From JAABPW01 sp037132275 (GTDB lineage: Bacteria > Verrucomicrobiota > Kiritimatiellia > CAIKKV01 > CAITUY01), in contig JBAXPK010000004.1 in NCBI GenBank assembly GCA_037132275.1, forward strand, positions 1-64,000: a DNA stretch of 64,000 nt, given 5' to 3'. Made by a program: the position numbers and the translations under genes. Under the pieces are notes generated by a model. That model saw nothing but the letters and a program-made list of their open reading frames with translations. It searched no databases and had not been told where the DNA came from. Positions 43,361 through 51,888 of the stretch are shown in pieces. Position 1 is the first letter of the stretch; every line of letters begins with the position of its first letter.

Positions 43361-44131
43361 TTACAGTCTCTGAACCCCATGCCCCCCATCCACCATGAGA
43401 ACCTGTCCGGTTGAGTAGGGCAGATCCCCGCGCGCCAGCATGGCCACGGCGCATCCCACGTCGGCCGGAAGTCCCCATCGGCGCTGAAGCAGGAGGCCTT
43501 CTTCAATCAGCTTGTCGTACTTCGTGGTCACAGCGGAGGTCATATCGGTCTTGATGATGCCGGGGCGGATTTCGTACACAGGGATATCGAACTCCCCGAG
43601 TCGGGCCGCAAACAGCTTGGTCGCCATGCCCACGCCGGCTTTGGTAATGCAATAGTCTCCCCGGTTCACAGATGCCACGGTTGCGGAAATCGAGGAGATA
43701 TTGATGATACACCCGCCAAAACCGGCATCCGCCTTCTTCTGTTCCACCATCCAGTTGGCTACAGCCTGCGTTAGAAAATAGGGGCCTTGAAGATTAATCC
43801 GGACAAGCCGTTCAAAGCTTTCCTCAGTTGCCTCAAGGATATCCGCGCGCATATCGGGCGCAACACCGGCATTGTTCACCAGGACATTCAATCGTCCGAA
43901 ATGCCGTTTCATTTCCGATACGAGGCGCTCCCGATCCGCCCGAATGCTCACATCGGCCTGAACGTAAAGAACATCCCGGCCTGTCGACCGCAGCAACTCC
44001 ATCGCTTCTGTCGTTGCTGACTGCGGTCTGACCCCGCACACGCCAAGATCAAATCCTTCCCGCGCCAGTGCCAGCGCCACACCCAGACCGATTCCCCGGC
44101 TACCTCCTGTTACGATCGCAACCTTGTTCAT
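43361..44131 (-). CDS. Short-chain dehydrogenase/reductase, possible DEH reductase
   Basis: About 256 residues from ATG 44131. Classical SDR: TGGSRGIGLGVALALA (NAD(P) loop), NNAGVAPD, catalytic Ser in NISSISA and YCITK (YxxxK), then PGIIKTDMT and DGGHGVQRL at the end. The start overlaps the Gfo/Idh stop (ATGA). In an operon with GH88, KDG kinase and KDPG aldolase, the expected missing step is reduction of 4-deoxy-5-hexosulose uronate to 2-keto-3-deoxygluconate, an SDR reaction in known alginate and pectin pathways. That assignment is inference; another polyol or uronate oxidation is possible. Confidence 0.85.
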   Translation of the reverse strand: MNKVAIVTGGSRGIGLGVALALAREGFDLGVCGVRPQSATTEAMELLRSTGRDVLYVQADVSIRADRERLVSEMKRHFGRLNVLVNNAGVAPDMRADILEATEESFERLVRINLQGPYFLTQAVANWMVEQKKADAGFGGCIINISSISATVASVNRGDYCITKAGVGMATKLFAARLGEFDIPVYEIRPGIIKTDMTSAVTTKYDKLIEEGLLLQRRWGLPADVGCAVAMLARGDLPYSTGQVLMVDGGHGVQRL

Positions 44132-45291
44132 GCTTTCAGCTCCGGAATAGACACCCAAGCTCGCTTTGCCCAGGATTCAATGCCTTTTTCGGCTAACTGA
44201 ACGCCTTTGGCCCCTTCCAAAAGAGTCCATCGGAACGGTTCATTCTTGACGACATGGCGCAGGAATAATTCCCACTGAACCTTGAAGGCATTGTCATATT
44301 CCCGCTGTTCCGGCAGCTTCTGCCAGCCTTCCAGAAAGTTGATCGGCTGTGGAATATCCGGATTCCAGACGGCGCGCGGGGTGGCCCCATACGGTTGGAT
44401 CACAACATCGCGCAATCCTGCCACCGCCGAACCCAGCGTCCCATCCACCTGCAAGGTCAGCAAGTCATCCCGCCGCACGCGAGTACACCAGGAGGAGTTG
44501 AAATGCGCAAGAATATCTCCCTCCAGCTCGAAGGTCGCATAGGCGGAATCGTCGGCCGTGCATGTATAAGGCTTGCCCGCCTCGTCGTACCGCGTCTCAA
44601 TGTGAGTGGCTCCGCGGCAGGAAACCGCCTGGACGCGACCGAACACATCATCCAGGACATAACGCCAGTGACAGAGCATATCCACGATCATGCCGCCACC
44701 ATCCTCCTTGCGGTAATTCCAGGAGGGACGCTGAAGCGGGAGGGTATCGCCCTCAAACACCCAGTAGCCGAACTCGCCGCGCACGGACAGGATCTTTCCG
44801 AAGAAACCGCGATGAATGAGTTCCTTTAACTTCATCAGGCCGGGTAGCCACAGCTTGTCCTGCACGACACCGTTCTTCACGCCCGCTTTTTTTGCCAGGG
44901 TGTAAAGTTCATAGGCCGCCTTTACCGAGACTGCGGTGGGTTTCTCGCAGTATATGTGCTTGCCTGCCTGGATCGCCTGCTTCACGGCCCGGACGCGACG
45001 ATCCGTGGTCTGGGCATCAAAATAAATGATATTCTGCTTATCCTTCATCGCCTCATCCAGATCCGTTGTCCATCGGAGGGGCATGCCGGCCCGCTTGACA
45101 AGTTGCTGGAGTTTCACCGGATTACGGCCAACCAGAATCGGGTTGGGCATGATGACTTCCGATTCACTGATTTTGACGCCGCCCTGCTTGATGATCGCGC
45201 AGATGGAGCGTAACAGGTGCTGGTTGGTTCCCATGCGGCCCGTCACCCCATTCATGATTATTCCAACGGTATGTGTTTTTACTTCACTCAC
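44128..45291 (-). CDS. Gfo/Idh/MocA-family oxidoreductase
   Basis: 387 residues from a GTG start at 45291 with AAGGAGAA upstream. The N-terminal Rossmann fold is unusual in sequence (VGIIMNGVTGRMGTNQH). The family's catalytic Lys is in HIYCEKPTAVS, followed by the alpha/beta C-terminal domain (GVVQDKLWLPGLMKLKELI, GGGMIVDMLCHWRY with the conserved His). It probably oxidises or reduces a sugar or uronate with NAD(P). It is coupled to the SDR gene, a pair that may act in sequence. The substrate is not readable from the sequence. Confidence 0.9.
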   Translation of the reverse strand: MSEVKTHTVGIIMNGVTGRMGTNQHLLRSICAIIKQGGVKISESEVIMPNPILVGRNPVKLQQLVKRAGMPLRWTTDLDEAMKDKQNIIYFDAQTTDRRVRAVKQAIQAGKHIYCEKPTAVSVKAAYELYTLAKKAGVKNGVVQDKLWLPGLMKLKELIHRGFFGKILSVRGEFGYWVFEGDTLPLQRPSWNYRKEDGGGMIVDMLCHWRYVLDDVFGRVQAVSCRGATHIETRYDEAGKPYTCTADDSAYATFELEGDILAHFNSSWCTRVRRDDLLTLQVDGTLGSAVAGLRDVVIQPYGATPRAVWNPDIPQPINFLEGWQKLPEQREYDNAFKVQWELFLRHVVKNEPFRWTLLEGAKGVQLAEKGIESWAKRAWVSIPELKA

Positions 45292-45323
45292 GGTTTTCTC
45301 CTTCGGTTAAATATCACCATCCC

Positions 45324-45351
45324 GGGAACGCCAATCTCCCGATTGGTTCCC
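45324..45351 (-). promoter_or_regulatory. Hairpin in the gap between kdgA and the Gfo/Idh gene
   Basis: GGGAAC-GC-CAAT, loop CTCCCG, ATTG-GTTCCC: ten paired bases with a two-base bulge. There is no following T-run, so it is not a typical terminator. It lies in the only gap over 100 bases inside the operon and may mark RNA processing or partial termination that separates kdgK-kdgA from the downstream genes. Confidence 0.45.
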
Positions 45352-45393
45352 ATCCACTCCCAGCCAATGAGGACATGGGAGTTCCCGGCATTC

Positions 45394-46047
45394 CTACCTC
45401 ACCGACGCCGCTATGGCGAGCGCTTCCCGGGTCAACTGCTCGATCGTGCCCCAGTCCTTGGCCGCAATTCTGTTCTTCTCCACAATCCATGAGCCCCCGA
45501 TGGCGGCAACAGACGGGCGTTCCAGATAACTCCTCATATTATTCAGGCCAATCCCGCCCGTGGGTAGAAATCTAACACCGGTATGAGCATACGGCCCCTC
45601 GAGCGCCTTCAGCATGCTGACCCCACCCGCTGTCTCGGCAGGGAAAAACTTGAGAATCCGGCAATTCAATGACAAAGCCTTCTCCACCTCGGACGGCGTC
45701 ATCACCCCGGGGAACATCAGGATGCCGGCCGTGTCTGCGGCCTTGACCACGACTTCATTCAATCCCGGAGCCAGGGCGTAACTAGCCCCCGCCTCTGCGG
45801 CGCGCTTCACTTGGTCGGATCCAAGGACGGTCCCCGCGCCCAGCAGGATTTCCGGGAAGCATTTGGCGATCCGCCGGATGGAGGCTTCCGCCGCCATTGT
45901 GCGGAAGGTGATTTCCATGATGTCTAGACCGGCCTTGAGTAAGGCCTCGGCCAACGGTTCGGCTTGGTCTTCATGATCCAACACAACCACTGGAATAATG
46001 CGTTTGCTGGTGATCCGTTTCAGCATGGTCTTAAATTTATCGCTCAT
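45394..46047 (-). CDS. kdgA: KDPG aldolase (2-keto-3-deoxy-6-phosphogluconate aldolase)
   Basis: About 217 residues from ATG 46047, preceded by AAGAGGG. Class I aldolase barrel with the catalytic Glu in IMEITFRT, the Schiff-base Lys in RILKFFPAE, GAGTVL, FPGVMTPSE and the phosphate-binding PTGGIGLNN and GGSWIV. It splits KDPG into pyruvate and glyceraldehyde 3-phosphate. It follows the KDG kinase gene by 13 bases, so the two steps are encoded together. Confidence 0.93.
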   Translation of the reverse strand: MSDKFKTMLKRITSKRIIPVVVLDHEDQAEPLAEALLKAGLDIMEITFRTMAAEASIRRIAKCFPEILLGAGTVLGSDQVKRAAEAGASYALAPGLNEVVVKAADTAGILMFPGVMTPSEVEKALSLNCRILKFFPAETAGGVSMLKALEGPYAHTGVRFLPTGGIGLNNMRSYLERPSVAAIGGSWIVEKNRIAAKDWGTIEQLTREALAIAASVR

Positions 46048-46060
46048 GGTGTGATCCCTC

Positions 46061-47158
46061 TTAGCGGATGACCCGCGCCCCTTTCCCCCGGATGATGGCT
46101 TCAACCTCTTTCACGGTTACCATGCTGGTATCGCCGGGCGTGGTCATGGCCAGCGCTCCATGGGCCGCGCCGTAGTCGACCGCCTCCTGCGGCGTTTTGC
46201 CGGACAGGAATCCATAGATCAGGCCCGAGGCGAAACTGTCGCCCCCGCCCACCCGGTCGAATATCTCCAGATTCTCCCGCATGAGGGACTGGTAAAACTC
46301 GCCCTCGACATACAGAATGGCGCCCCAATCGTTGATGGTCGCCGTTTTGGCATTACGCAGGGTCGTCGCCACGGCCTTGAAATTAGGGTACATTTTGACG
46401 GCATTAGCGATCATTTTTTTGAAGTTCGAGGGATCAATGTGGGAAATGTGCTCATCCAACCCCGGCACTTCAAATCCCAAGGCGGCTGTGAAATCCTCCT
46501 CATTTCCAATCATCACATCCACGAGCGAGGCAATCTTGCGATTGACCTCGACGGCGCGTTTGACACCTCCCTGTGACTTCCAGAGCGATGCCCGGAAGTT
46601 CAGGTCGTAGGAGATGAGGGTTCCTGCGGCCCGTGCCGCTTCCATTGCCTCAACAGTCAGGGCAGCCGTTGTGGCGGACAAGGCAGCAAAAATCCCTCCG
46701 CAGTGCAACCAGCGGGCACCCTCCTGCTGGAAGATTTTATTCCAGTCAATATCTCCCGGCTTGAGCTGGGACGCGGCGGTGTGACCGCGATCGGAGCATC
46801 CCACGGCCGCACGCAGGCCGAAACCGCGTTCTGTAAAGTTCAATCCCACTCTGGCGTCTTGGCCGATGCCGTCAAACGGAACCCATTTCACATGAGAAAG
46901 ATCCACGCCGCCTTGCAGCATCAGATCCTCCAGTAAATGCCCGATCTCGTTATCGGTCACTGCGGTCACTGCCGTCGTGGTGAGGCCGAAACACCGGCGC
47001 AGGCCGCGAATCACATTGTATTCACCCCCGCCTTCCCAGACCTTGAATTCACGAGTTGTCCGGATACGCCCATTGCCAGGATCCAAGCGCAACATCACCT
47101 CGCCCAACGACACCGCATCCCATTTGCAGGCTTCACGCGCCTTGACGACCAAACTCAT
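46061..47158 (-). CDS. kdgK: PfkB-family 2-keto-3-deoxygluconate kinase
   Basis: 365 residues, ribokinase fold. N-terminal VSLGEVMLRLDPG and EGGGEYNVIRGLRR, central ISYDLNFRASLW, and the catalytic signature DRVGGGDSFASGLIYG (DxxGxGD with the base Asp). Phosphorylates KDG to KDPG. TAAGGAGAA precedes the start. Order in the operon (cupin, kdgK, kdgA) fits the uronate pathway. A fructokinase activity is formally possible, but the neighbour kdgA argues against it. Confidence 0.92.
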   Translation of the reverse strand: MSLVVKAREACKWDAVSLGEVMLRLDPGNGRIRTTREFKVWEGGGEYNVIRGLRRCFGLTTTAVTAVTDNEIGHLLEDLMLQGGVDLSHVKWVPFDGIGQDARVGLNFTERGFGLRAAVGCSDRGHTAASQLKPGDIDWNKIFQQEGARWLHCGGIFAALSATTAALTVEAMEAARAAGTLISYDLNFRASLWKSQGGVKRAVEVNRKIASLVDVMIGNEEDFTAALGFEVPGLDEHISHIDPSNFKKMIANAVKMYPNFKAVATTLRNAKTATINDWGAILYVEGEFYQSLMRENLEIFDRVGGGDSFASGLIYGFLSGKTPQEAVDYGAAHGALAMTTPGDTSMVTVKEVEAIIRGKGARVIR

Positions 47159-47179
47159 GGTATGGTTCTCCTTAATGGC

Positions 47180-47629
47180 TCAGGGGTTCGGTTTTTCCGT
47201 GCATTGCTCGGTCGCCCCAACCGGCAGGGGAGGGGCCTCGACACCCGCTCTCGGTAGGGTCCCCGCCAGTTCCTGCTTCCAGTGTGCCACGTCACCCGCT
47301 GGCCCATAGGTATAAATCATTTTCAAAGGCGTTGACCCGAGATTTGAAATCTGATGAAAAACGCCGCTGGGGATATAAGCCGCCTGGCCCGCCGTCAGGA
47401 TCTGGCGCTCGGTCCCGAGGCACATTTCGGCCTGGCCTTCGAGCACGAAATAGACCTCTTCCTGTTCCTGATTATGCCAAGGCACCTGGCCGCCATGAGG
47501 ATCCAGGGTAACGAATCCGACTGCAAAGTGCTTGGCCTGGATGGGGGATATTCCCCCCACCACATTCTGGGTACGTCGTCGGGCCGGATAGCGCCGCCCT
47601 TCGATACTATTTAAGTCGGCTATAATCAT
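47180..47629 (-). CDS. Small single-domain cupin, candidate KdgF-like
   Basis: 149 residues from ATG 47629 (AAGGAAA upstream). One cupin barrel: motif 1 is WHNQEQEEVYFVLEG, keeping His52 and Glu58 but with Gln54 where the second His of HxH is usual; motif 2 is AGQAAYIPSGVFHQISN with His92. It lies between the GH88 hydrolase and KDG kinase genes. In known pectin and alginate loci, the small cupin KdgF opens the unsaturated uronate ring at exactly this step, and KduI is a larger cupin. A KdgF-like role is inference from position. Confidence 0.7.
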   Translation of the reverse strand: MIIADLNSIEGRRYPARRRTQNVVGGISPIQAKHFAVGFVTLDPHGGQVPWHNQEQEEVYFVLEGQAEMCLGTERQILTAGQAAYIPSGVFHQISNLGSTPLKMIYTYGPAGDVAHWKQELAGTLPRAGVEAPPLPVGATEQCTEKPNP

Positions 47630-47646
47630 GGTGTATTTCCTTATTC

Positions 47647-49020
47647 TCAGCTTCCCCAAAAGGTCAGGTAAGGTTTGCTATCGATGATTCTCTGCACATA
47701 GAGCGCGGCCTCGCGGGCGTGGTAGTCGCCCCACATGCTCGACTCGCCGCAGGGAACCTTCTGTCCGCGCGGAATGGCATCCCAGCCGTTGGGGCGGTGG
47801 TAAACGGAATGGAGAATCAAGCCCTGATGTTTGTTTCCAGTGCTAAGATAAGGCTCGCTGAGCAGGGAATCGAGAACCGTCAATCCCGCCTGCCAGTAGC
47901 GTTGGGCAGAAGCCTCGTTCGAAACAGCCAGGTATTTTCCCAGTCGTAGGAGTCCCTGCGCGGCAATGGCGGCGGCGGAACTGTCAACCGGCTCATGGAT
48001 ATTGAAGGGATCCGCAGGTCGGCGGAGATAATTTCCCATCCGGCTAAGACCCGGCGCACCGGTATCCCAGTAAGGAATACCGTCCGTGGGGGTGTTTTCA
48101 AGATAAAAATCCGCAGTGGCGGACGCTGCCTTCAGGAACACTTTTTCAATCGTCTTTCGTCCGCCATGGGGTTTCAGTTCGGCATCCGTGCGGGTGGCCA
48201 GGAATTCAAGTTGCTCAGCATAGCCGCAGAGAATCCAGGCCAATCCTCGCGTCCAGGTGGAGAAGGGGGAGAAGCCCTGCTGGGAATTGGGGCAGCGGAA
48301 ACATCCGTCATTCAGATTGAAAATACCCTCATGTGCCACGCGTCCACGGATATCATAGGCATCGCGTCCTTCTCCGTAATACACCACATAGCGAGCGGTT
48401 GTCAGGGCGTGTTGTATCAGCCGGTCCAAAAGTGATGTTTTCTGATCATTCTCACCCATCAGGGCATGTCCCAGTTTGTGACTTACCGCCAGGGCGCGCA
48501 GGGATCGGATCGTGTCGGCAAACAGCGAATGCGGGCCGTTGAAGGAATAAATATACCCCCCGTCCTTGAGTGCGGTCCAACGCCGCGCCTGCACAGCGCC
48601 CGAGACTTTCATCGCGAGTTCATAATAGGCCTGCTCCCAGTGAGTCGCGGGGAACCGCCCCTCGGCGGCAAGCCGCAATAGATGGCCGTACGTGCTGACA
48701 TTATTGAATCCGTGGTCGTGAACACCAAAATGAGTCAGGTGCGGGGTCATGCGCGCAACTGTTTTGGTTCGGCCCAGATCGAGAAATTCAGATTCCCCGG
48801 TGGCATCGAATTGAATCAACGGCGCGCCATATTGAAATCCCTGGGTCCATTCCGTCCATCCGCGCGACGTGTAAAGACCCTGCCGGGTGAAGACCGGCGC
48901 CCCCCTGGTCTCGTCATAATCGTGTTCGATCCGTCGAATTTTATCTCCGGACAATTCCCAGAACCGGTTCAGTTTGCGCCGGAGGCTGGACGTCGACAGG
49001 GTCTTGTTAATTTTGATCAT
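47647..49020 (-). CDS. GH88-type unsaturated glucuronyl hydrolase
   Basis: 457 residues, alpha/alpha barrel of family GH88. Landmarks: FQYGAPLIQFDATGE, HDHGFNNVSTYGH, WEQAYYELAMKVSGAV, FNLNDGCFRCPNSQQGFSPFSTWTRGLAW and DSSAAAIAAQGLLRL. No signal peptide is seen, so it is probably cytoplasmic. These enzymes remove the 4,5-unsaturated uronic acid left by polysaccharide lyases from the non-reducing end of an oligosaccharide. The operon supplies the next steps. It starts 1 base after the regulator stop. Confidence 0.88.
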   Translation of the reverse strand: MIKINKTLSTSSLRRKLNRFWELSGDKIRRIEHDYDETRGAPVFTRQGLYTSRGWTEWTQGFQYGAPLIQFDATGESEFLDLGRTKTVARMTPHLTHFGVHDHGFNNVSTYGHLLRLAAEGRFPATHWEQAYYELAMKVSGAVQARRWTALKDGGYIYSFNGPHSLFADTIRSLRALAVSHKLGHALMGENDQKTSLLDRLIQHALTTARYVVYYGEGRDAYDIRGRVAHEGIFNLNDGCFRCPNSQQGFSPFSTWTRGLAWILCGYAEQLEFLATRTDAELKPHGGRKTIEKVFLKAASATADFYLENTPTDGIPYWDTGAPGLSRMGNYLRRPADPFNIHEPVDSSAAAIAAQGLLRLGKYLAVSNEASAQRYWQAGLTVLDSLLSEPYLSTGNKHQGLILHSVYHRPNGWDAIPRGQKVPCGESSMWGDYHAREAALYVQRIIDSKPYLTFWGS

Positions 49021-49021
49021 A

Positions 49022-49597
49022 TTAGAAGCGTTTGCCTTTCCGCAGGTGCAGGATCAGAATCTGGCAGTCTTCCATTACTTCATAAGAATGTTCGAGGATA
49101 GCATCAAATTGGACGCATTCGCCAACCTTAAGTACGGGTTGTTCATGGGGCAATTGCAGTTTGATTTTCCCGCGTAACACCCAGCATACCTCCAGATCGT
49201 CATGATGGATCTCGGGATTCGAGACTTTTCCCCCTGCCTTGGCCTCCCCCAACAACGCGCGGATATTGCCGTATTGAATATCCCGGAAGGTGAAGGCACC
49301 GGAACGGTGGCTGGATTCACTGGCGCGGTGAGACGTTCGCGATTCCGCGAGCATGAGTAGATCCGTGACCGTCATGCCAAACGCCCGGCTTAAGCTGAAA
49401 AGCGTGGTCAATTCGGCGGAGGTCTGATTACGTTCCAGTTTTGAAATAACCGACGGGGAAACACCCGTTCTGGACGAAAGCACATCAATGGTCAATCCCT
49501 CACGCTTTCGCAATTCGCGCAGGATCGCAAAATCATACATCCGATCAACGGTATTGTGCGATTTTTGGGTTTGCTTGATCGCCATAGCCATTCTCAT
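49022..49597 (-). CDS. XRE-type regulator with cupin sensor domain
   Basis: 191 residues. A helix-turn-helix of the XRE family lies at about 22-80 (LRELRKREGLTIDVLSSRTGVSPSVISKLERN). A C-terminal cupin (about 115-188) has EIHHDDLEVCWVLRGKIKLQL and ECVQFDAILEHSYEV. Such HTH-cupin proteins bind a small ligand, often a sugar acid, and control the neighbouring pathway. It is the first gene of the uronate/xylose operon, and an inverted repeat overlaps its start codon, suggesting autoregulation. ATG codons at 49591 and 49585 are alternative starts. Confidence 0.9.
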   Translation of the reverse strand: MRMAMAIKQTQKSHNTVDRMYDFAILRELRKREGLTIDVLSSRTGVSPSVISKLERNQTSAELTTLFSLSRAFGMTVTDLLMLAESRTSHRASESSHRSGAFTFRDIQYGNIRALLGEAKAGGKVSNPEIHHDDLEVCWVLRGKIKLQLPHEQPVLKVGECVQFDAILEHSYEVMEDCQILILHLRKGKRF

Positions 49598-49612
49598 TCA
49601 ATAAATAATGAG
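49593..49612. promoter_or_regulatory. Inverted repeat over the regulator start codon
   Basis: CTCATT and AATGAG arms separated by CAATAAAT, overlapping the ATG of the XRE-cupin regulator. Candidate operator for autoregulation and for the divergent genes. Confidence 0.4.
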
Positions 49613-49661
49613 TAAATATATATCGTCAAAGAATGTTCGTCAAGACCTTATCGTTTAGAAT

Positions 49662-49805
49662 ATGAATCTGGCGCATACCATCCTCGACGGGAACACTCGT
49701 CAGGGCCATTATGTTCGCACCCATATGGCCCGGGAAGTCCACGGCATGGGGTGGTGGGGCGAGGGGAAAAGCGAGTTTTTCATGGATAGTGACGGGGAGC
49801 AATAA
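49662..49805 (+). pseudogene. Remnant of a DUF2961 (GH172-type) protein gene
   Basis: A 47-residue frame (ATG 49662, stop 49803-49805) contains HGMGWWGEGKSEFFMDSDGE, close to the conserved WWGEGDE.FFVDGE core of DUF2961 glycosidases, which are normally over 300 residues. Nothing before or after continues the family. It ends 16 bases before the start of the DUF4091 gene and so may be what is left after a deletion. Confidence 0.55.
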
Positions 49806-49821
49806 AGGAGTTCTGATAAAA

Positions 49822-51528
49822 ATGAAAAGTCATATATGTGTAGTGGGCGCTGTGTTGCTGACGTCCAACGCCATGATGGGCATTGCCTTGGCGACGGATC
49901 AGTCCTTGGCCGTCTGGTGCGTGGGGGAATCAACCAAAGTAAAACCGCCCGATCTGCCGCAGGAGAAGAACCTTACATGGAGCGGCGCATCCAGGACGGT
50001 CACTCTCGGTAGCGCCCGAAATGAATACGTCGCTTTCCAGATCGCGATCCGCAGCCTGAAGGAAGCCGTGCAGGGTGTTACCGTTGTTGCCGGAGATCTT
50101 GTAGGGCCTGGGCGGTCGGTCATACCCGCCGCCAACATCGACCTGTTCGTCGAGCATTATTTGAAAGTCAGGATTCCCTCCAGGGGGGATGCCACGCATA
50201 TTCTAAGCGGGGCGACGACCGGTGAACATCCTACCCAGATGATCCCGTTCAACGCCGGGAAATACGGTGCCCCTTTCACGATCGGTGCCGGGCGGAATCA
50301 GCCGGTCTGGGTTGATGTCTATGTTCCGGAAGACGCCATACCAGGCAATTACACCGGCCTCTTCACGGTCAAGGCCGGAGACAAGACCATGTCAGAGATC
50401 AAGGTTGACCTCACAGTCTGGAATTTCACGCTCCCGCACGAGACGCACTTCCGCACCTACCTTTACACGGGCCCCGAAGAACTGCGCTGGGCTCACCGGC
50501 TGCCGTTCGATATGAACAATCCTGTTTGGGGCACGCTCGAGGACAAATACTTCCAGATGGCGCACCAGCACCGCCTTAATTTCAATCCTGCCGGAGGAAC
50601 CGGGCTTGAAGAAGTCCTCCAGCGTTACTTCCCGTACTATGACGGCAGTGCCTTCAAAGATCGTGTTGGCAAAGGAGTTGGCCAGAATCTGGCCTGCATT
50701 ACGCCTCAGGGTGACAGCGAAGCGGACCTCAAGAACTATGCCCGGAAGATCGTCGAAGCCTGTGAGGCCCGGAAGATCAAGAGCATGATCATCAGCTATA
50801 TGTGGGATGAACCCCATTCCGATGCCGATTTCGCGCAGTCAAAGAAACGGTGTAAATGGGTGCATGAAGCCGTCGGCAAGAAACTGCTCACATTCATCGC
50901 CACGCCTCAATGGCAGAGATACGATCCCGGTGACGTTAACATCTTTTCCGAACCGTCTGCGGCGGATATCCCGAAAATCGTAGCGCGCGGTGATGCCGTG
51001 TGGGCGGTCAACGCCGGCTATGGCGCCGGCCCTTACGTGGATGCGCCTGGTTATGGTGGCCGATCCATCGTGCTCATGAACTGGAAAATGAAACTCGGCG
51101 GCTGGCAGTTCTGGGACTGCTGCTATTGGGTGGATAAACAGAACCTCCAGAAAAAAGGACTAAAAACCGCCATGATTAATGCCAATCCGGAACAGTGGCT
51201 GACGGATCTATGGAACGACCCCATGACTTTTGATGAAATGCGCAAGCCTGGCTATCCTGAGCGCGATGCCATCCGGATCAACGGGGACGGGGTATTGTTC
51301 TATCCCGGGCATGATATCGGAATTGAGGGCCCGATTGCCAGTTACGCCATGAAGTCCCTCAGGCGGGGGGCGCAGGACTATGAATACCTGTGGCTCCTCC
51401 GGCAACAGGACAAAGAACCGCAGGCCAATGCCATATTGGAAACGGTTTGTCCCAGCCCCGGAAGGTGGGTGGAAGATGCTGAAGCTTGGGACAAGGCCAG
51501 GCTTTCATGGGCCAAATTACTGAATTAA
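49822..51528 (+). CDS. Secreted DUF4091 glycosidase-like protein
   Basis: 568 residues from ATG 49822, preceded by AAAGGAG. A signal peptide ends near ALATDQS. An N-terminal beta-sandwich (about 35-215; GSARNEYVAFQIAIR, PVWVDVYVPEDAIPGNYTGLFTV) precedes a barrel with YMWDEPHSDADF and a DUF4091 end: GDGVLFYPGHDIGIEGPIASYAMKSLRRG and QDYEYLWLL. The acid pair in DEPH suggests a glycosidase active site. It diverges from the XRE-cupin regulator, so it may be controlled with the sugar operon. The substrate is unknown. Confidence 0.87.
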   Translation: MKSHICVVGAVLLTSNAMMGIALATDQSLAVWCVGESTKVKPPDLPQEKNLTWSGASRTVTLGSARNEYVAFQIAIRSLKEAVQGVTVVAGDLVGPGRSVIPAANIDLFVEHYLKVRIPSRGDATHILSGATTGEHPTQMIPFNAGKYGAPFTIGAGRNQPVWVDVYVPEDAIPGNYTGLFTVKAGDKTMSEIKVDLTVWNFTLPHETHFRTYLYTGPEELRWAHRLPFDMNNPVWGTLEDKYFQMAHQHRLNFNPAGGTGLEEVLQRYFPYYDGSAFKDRVGKGVGQNLACITPQGDSEADLKNYARKIVEACEARKIKSMIISYMWDEPHSDADFAQSKKRCKWVHEAVGKKLLTFIATPQWQRYDPGDVNIFSEPSAADIPKIVARGDAVWAVNAGYGAGPYVDAPGYGGRSIVLMNWKMKLGGWQFWDCCYWVDKQNLQKKGLKTAMINANPEQWLTDLWNDPMTFDEMRKPGYPERDAIRINGDGVLFYPGHDIGIEGPIASYAMKSLRRGAQDYEYLWLLRQQDKEPQANAILETVCPSPGRWVEDAEAWDKARLSWAKLLN

Positions 51529-51800
51529 GGAGACCAGAACATCATGCTTCGAGTCACAATTGCAAGAAGCACCTGCATCAAATCGATGCAACATCGACTG
51601 TGGCAAGACGGTGGGCGCCTGAATCCTTGGCGAAAAAAAGGTTGATTCTGAAAAAGTGTAGGGTATTGTATGCGGACTCTTTTTGAGGCAAAAACTCGTG
51701 TCAACGGCACGGTAGCGGCACGGGACGGTTTTTCAGGGAGAGGGAAGAGGTTTCAGGGCAAGCCATAAGTTGTTCAGAACTAACCTCTTGCAATCACAGC

Positions 51801-51876
<76 letters not shown>

Positions 51877-51888
51877 TTAACTGGCGGA

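Noticed and set aside
47180..47629. Cupin as KduI (5-keto-4-deoxyuronate isomerase)
   Set aside because: KduI is about 280 residues; this is 149 with a single cupin barrel.
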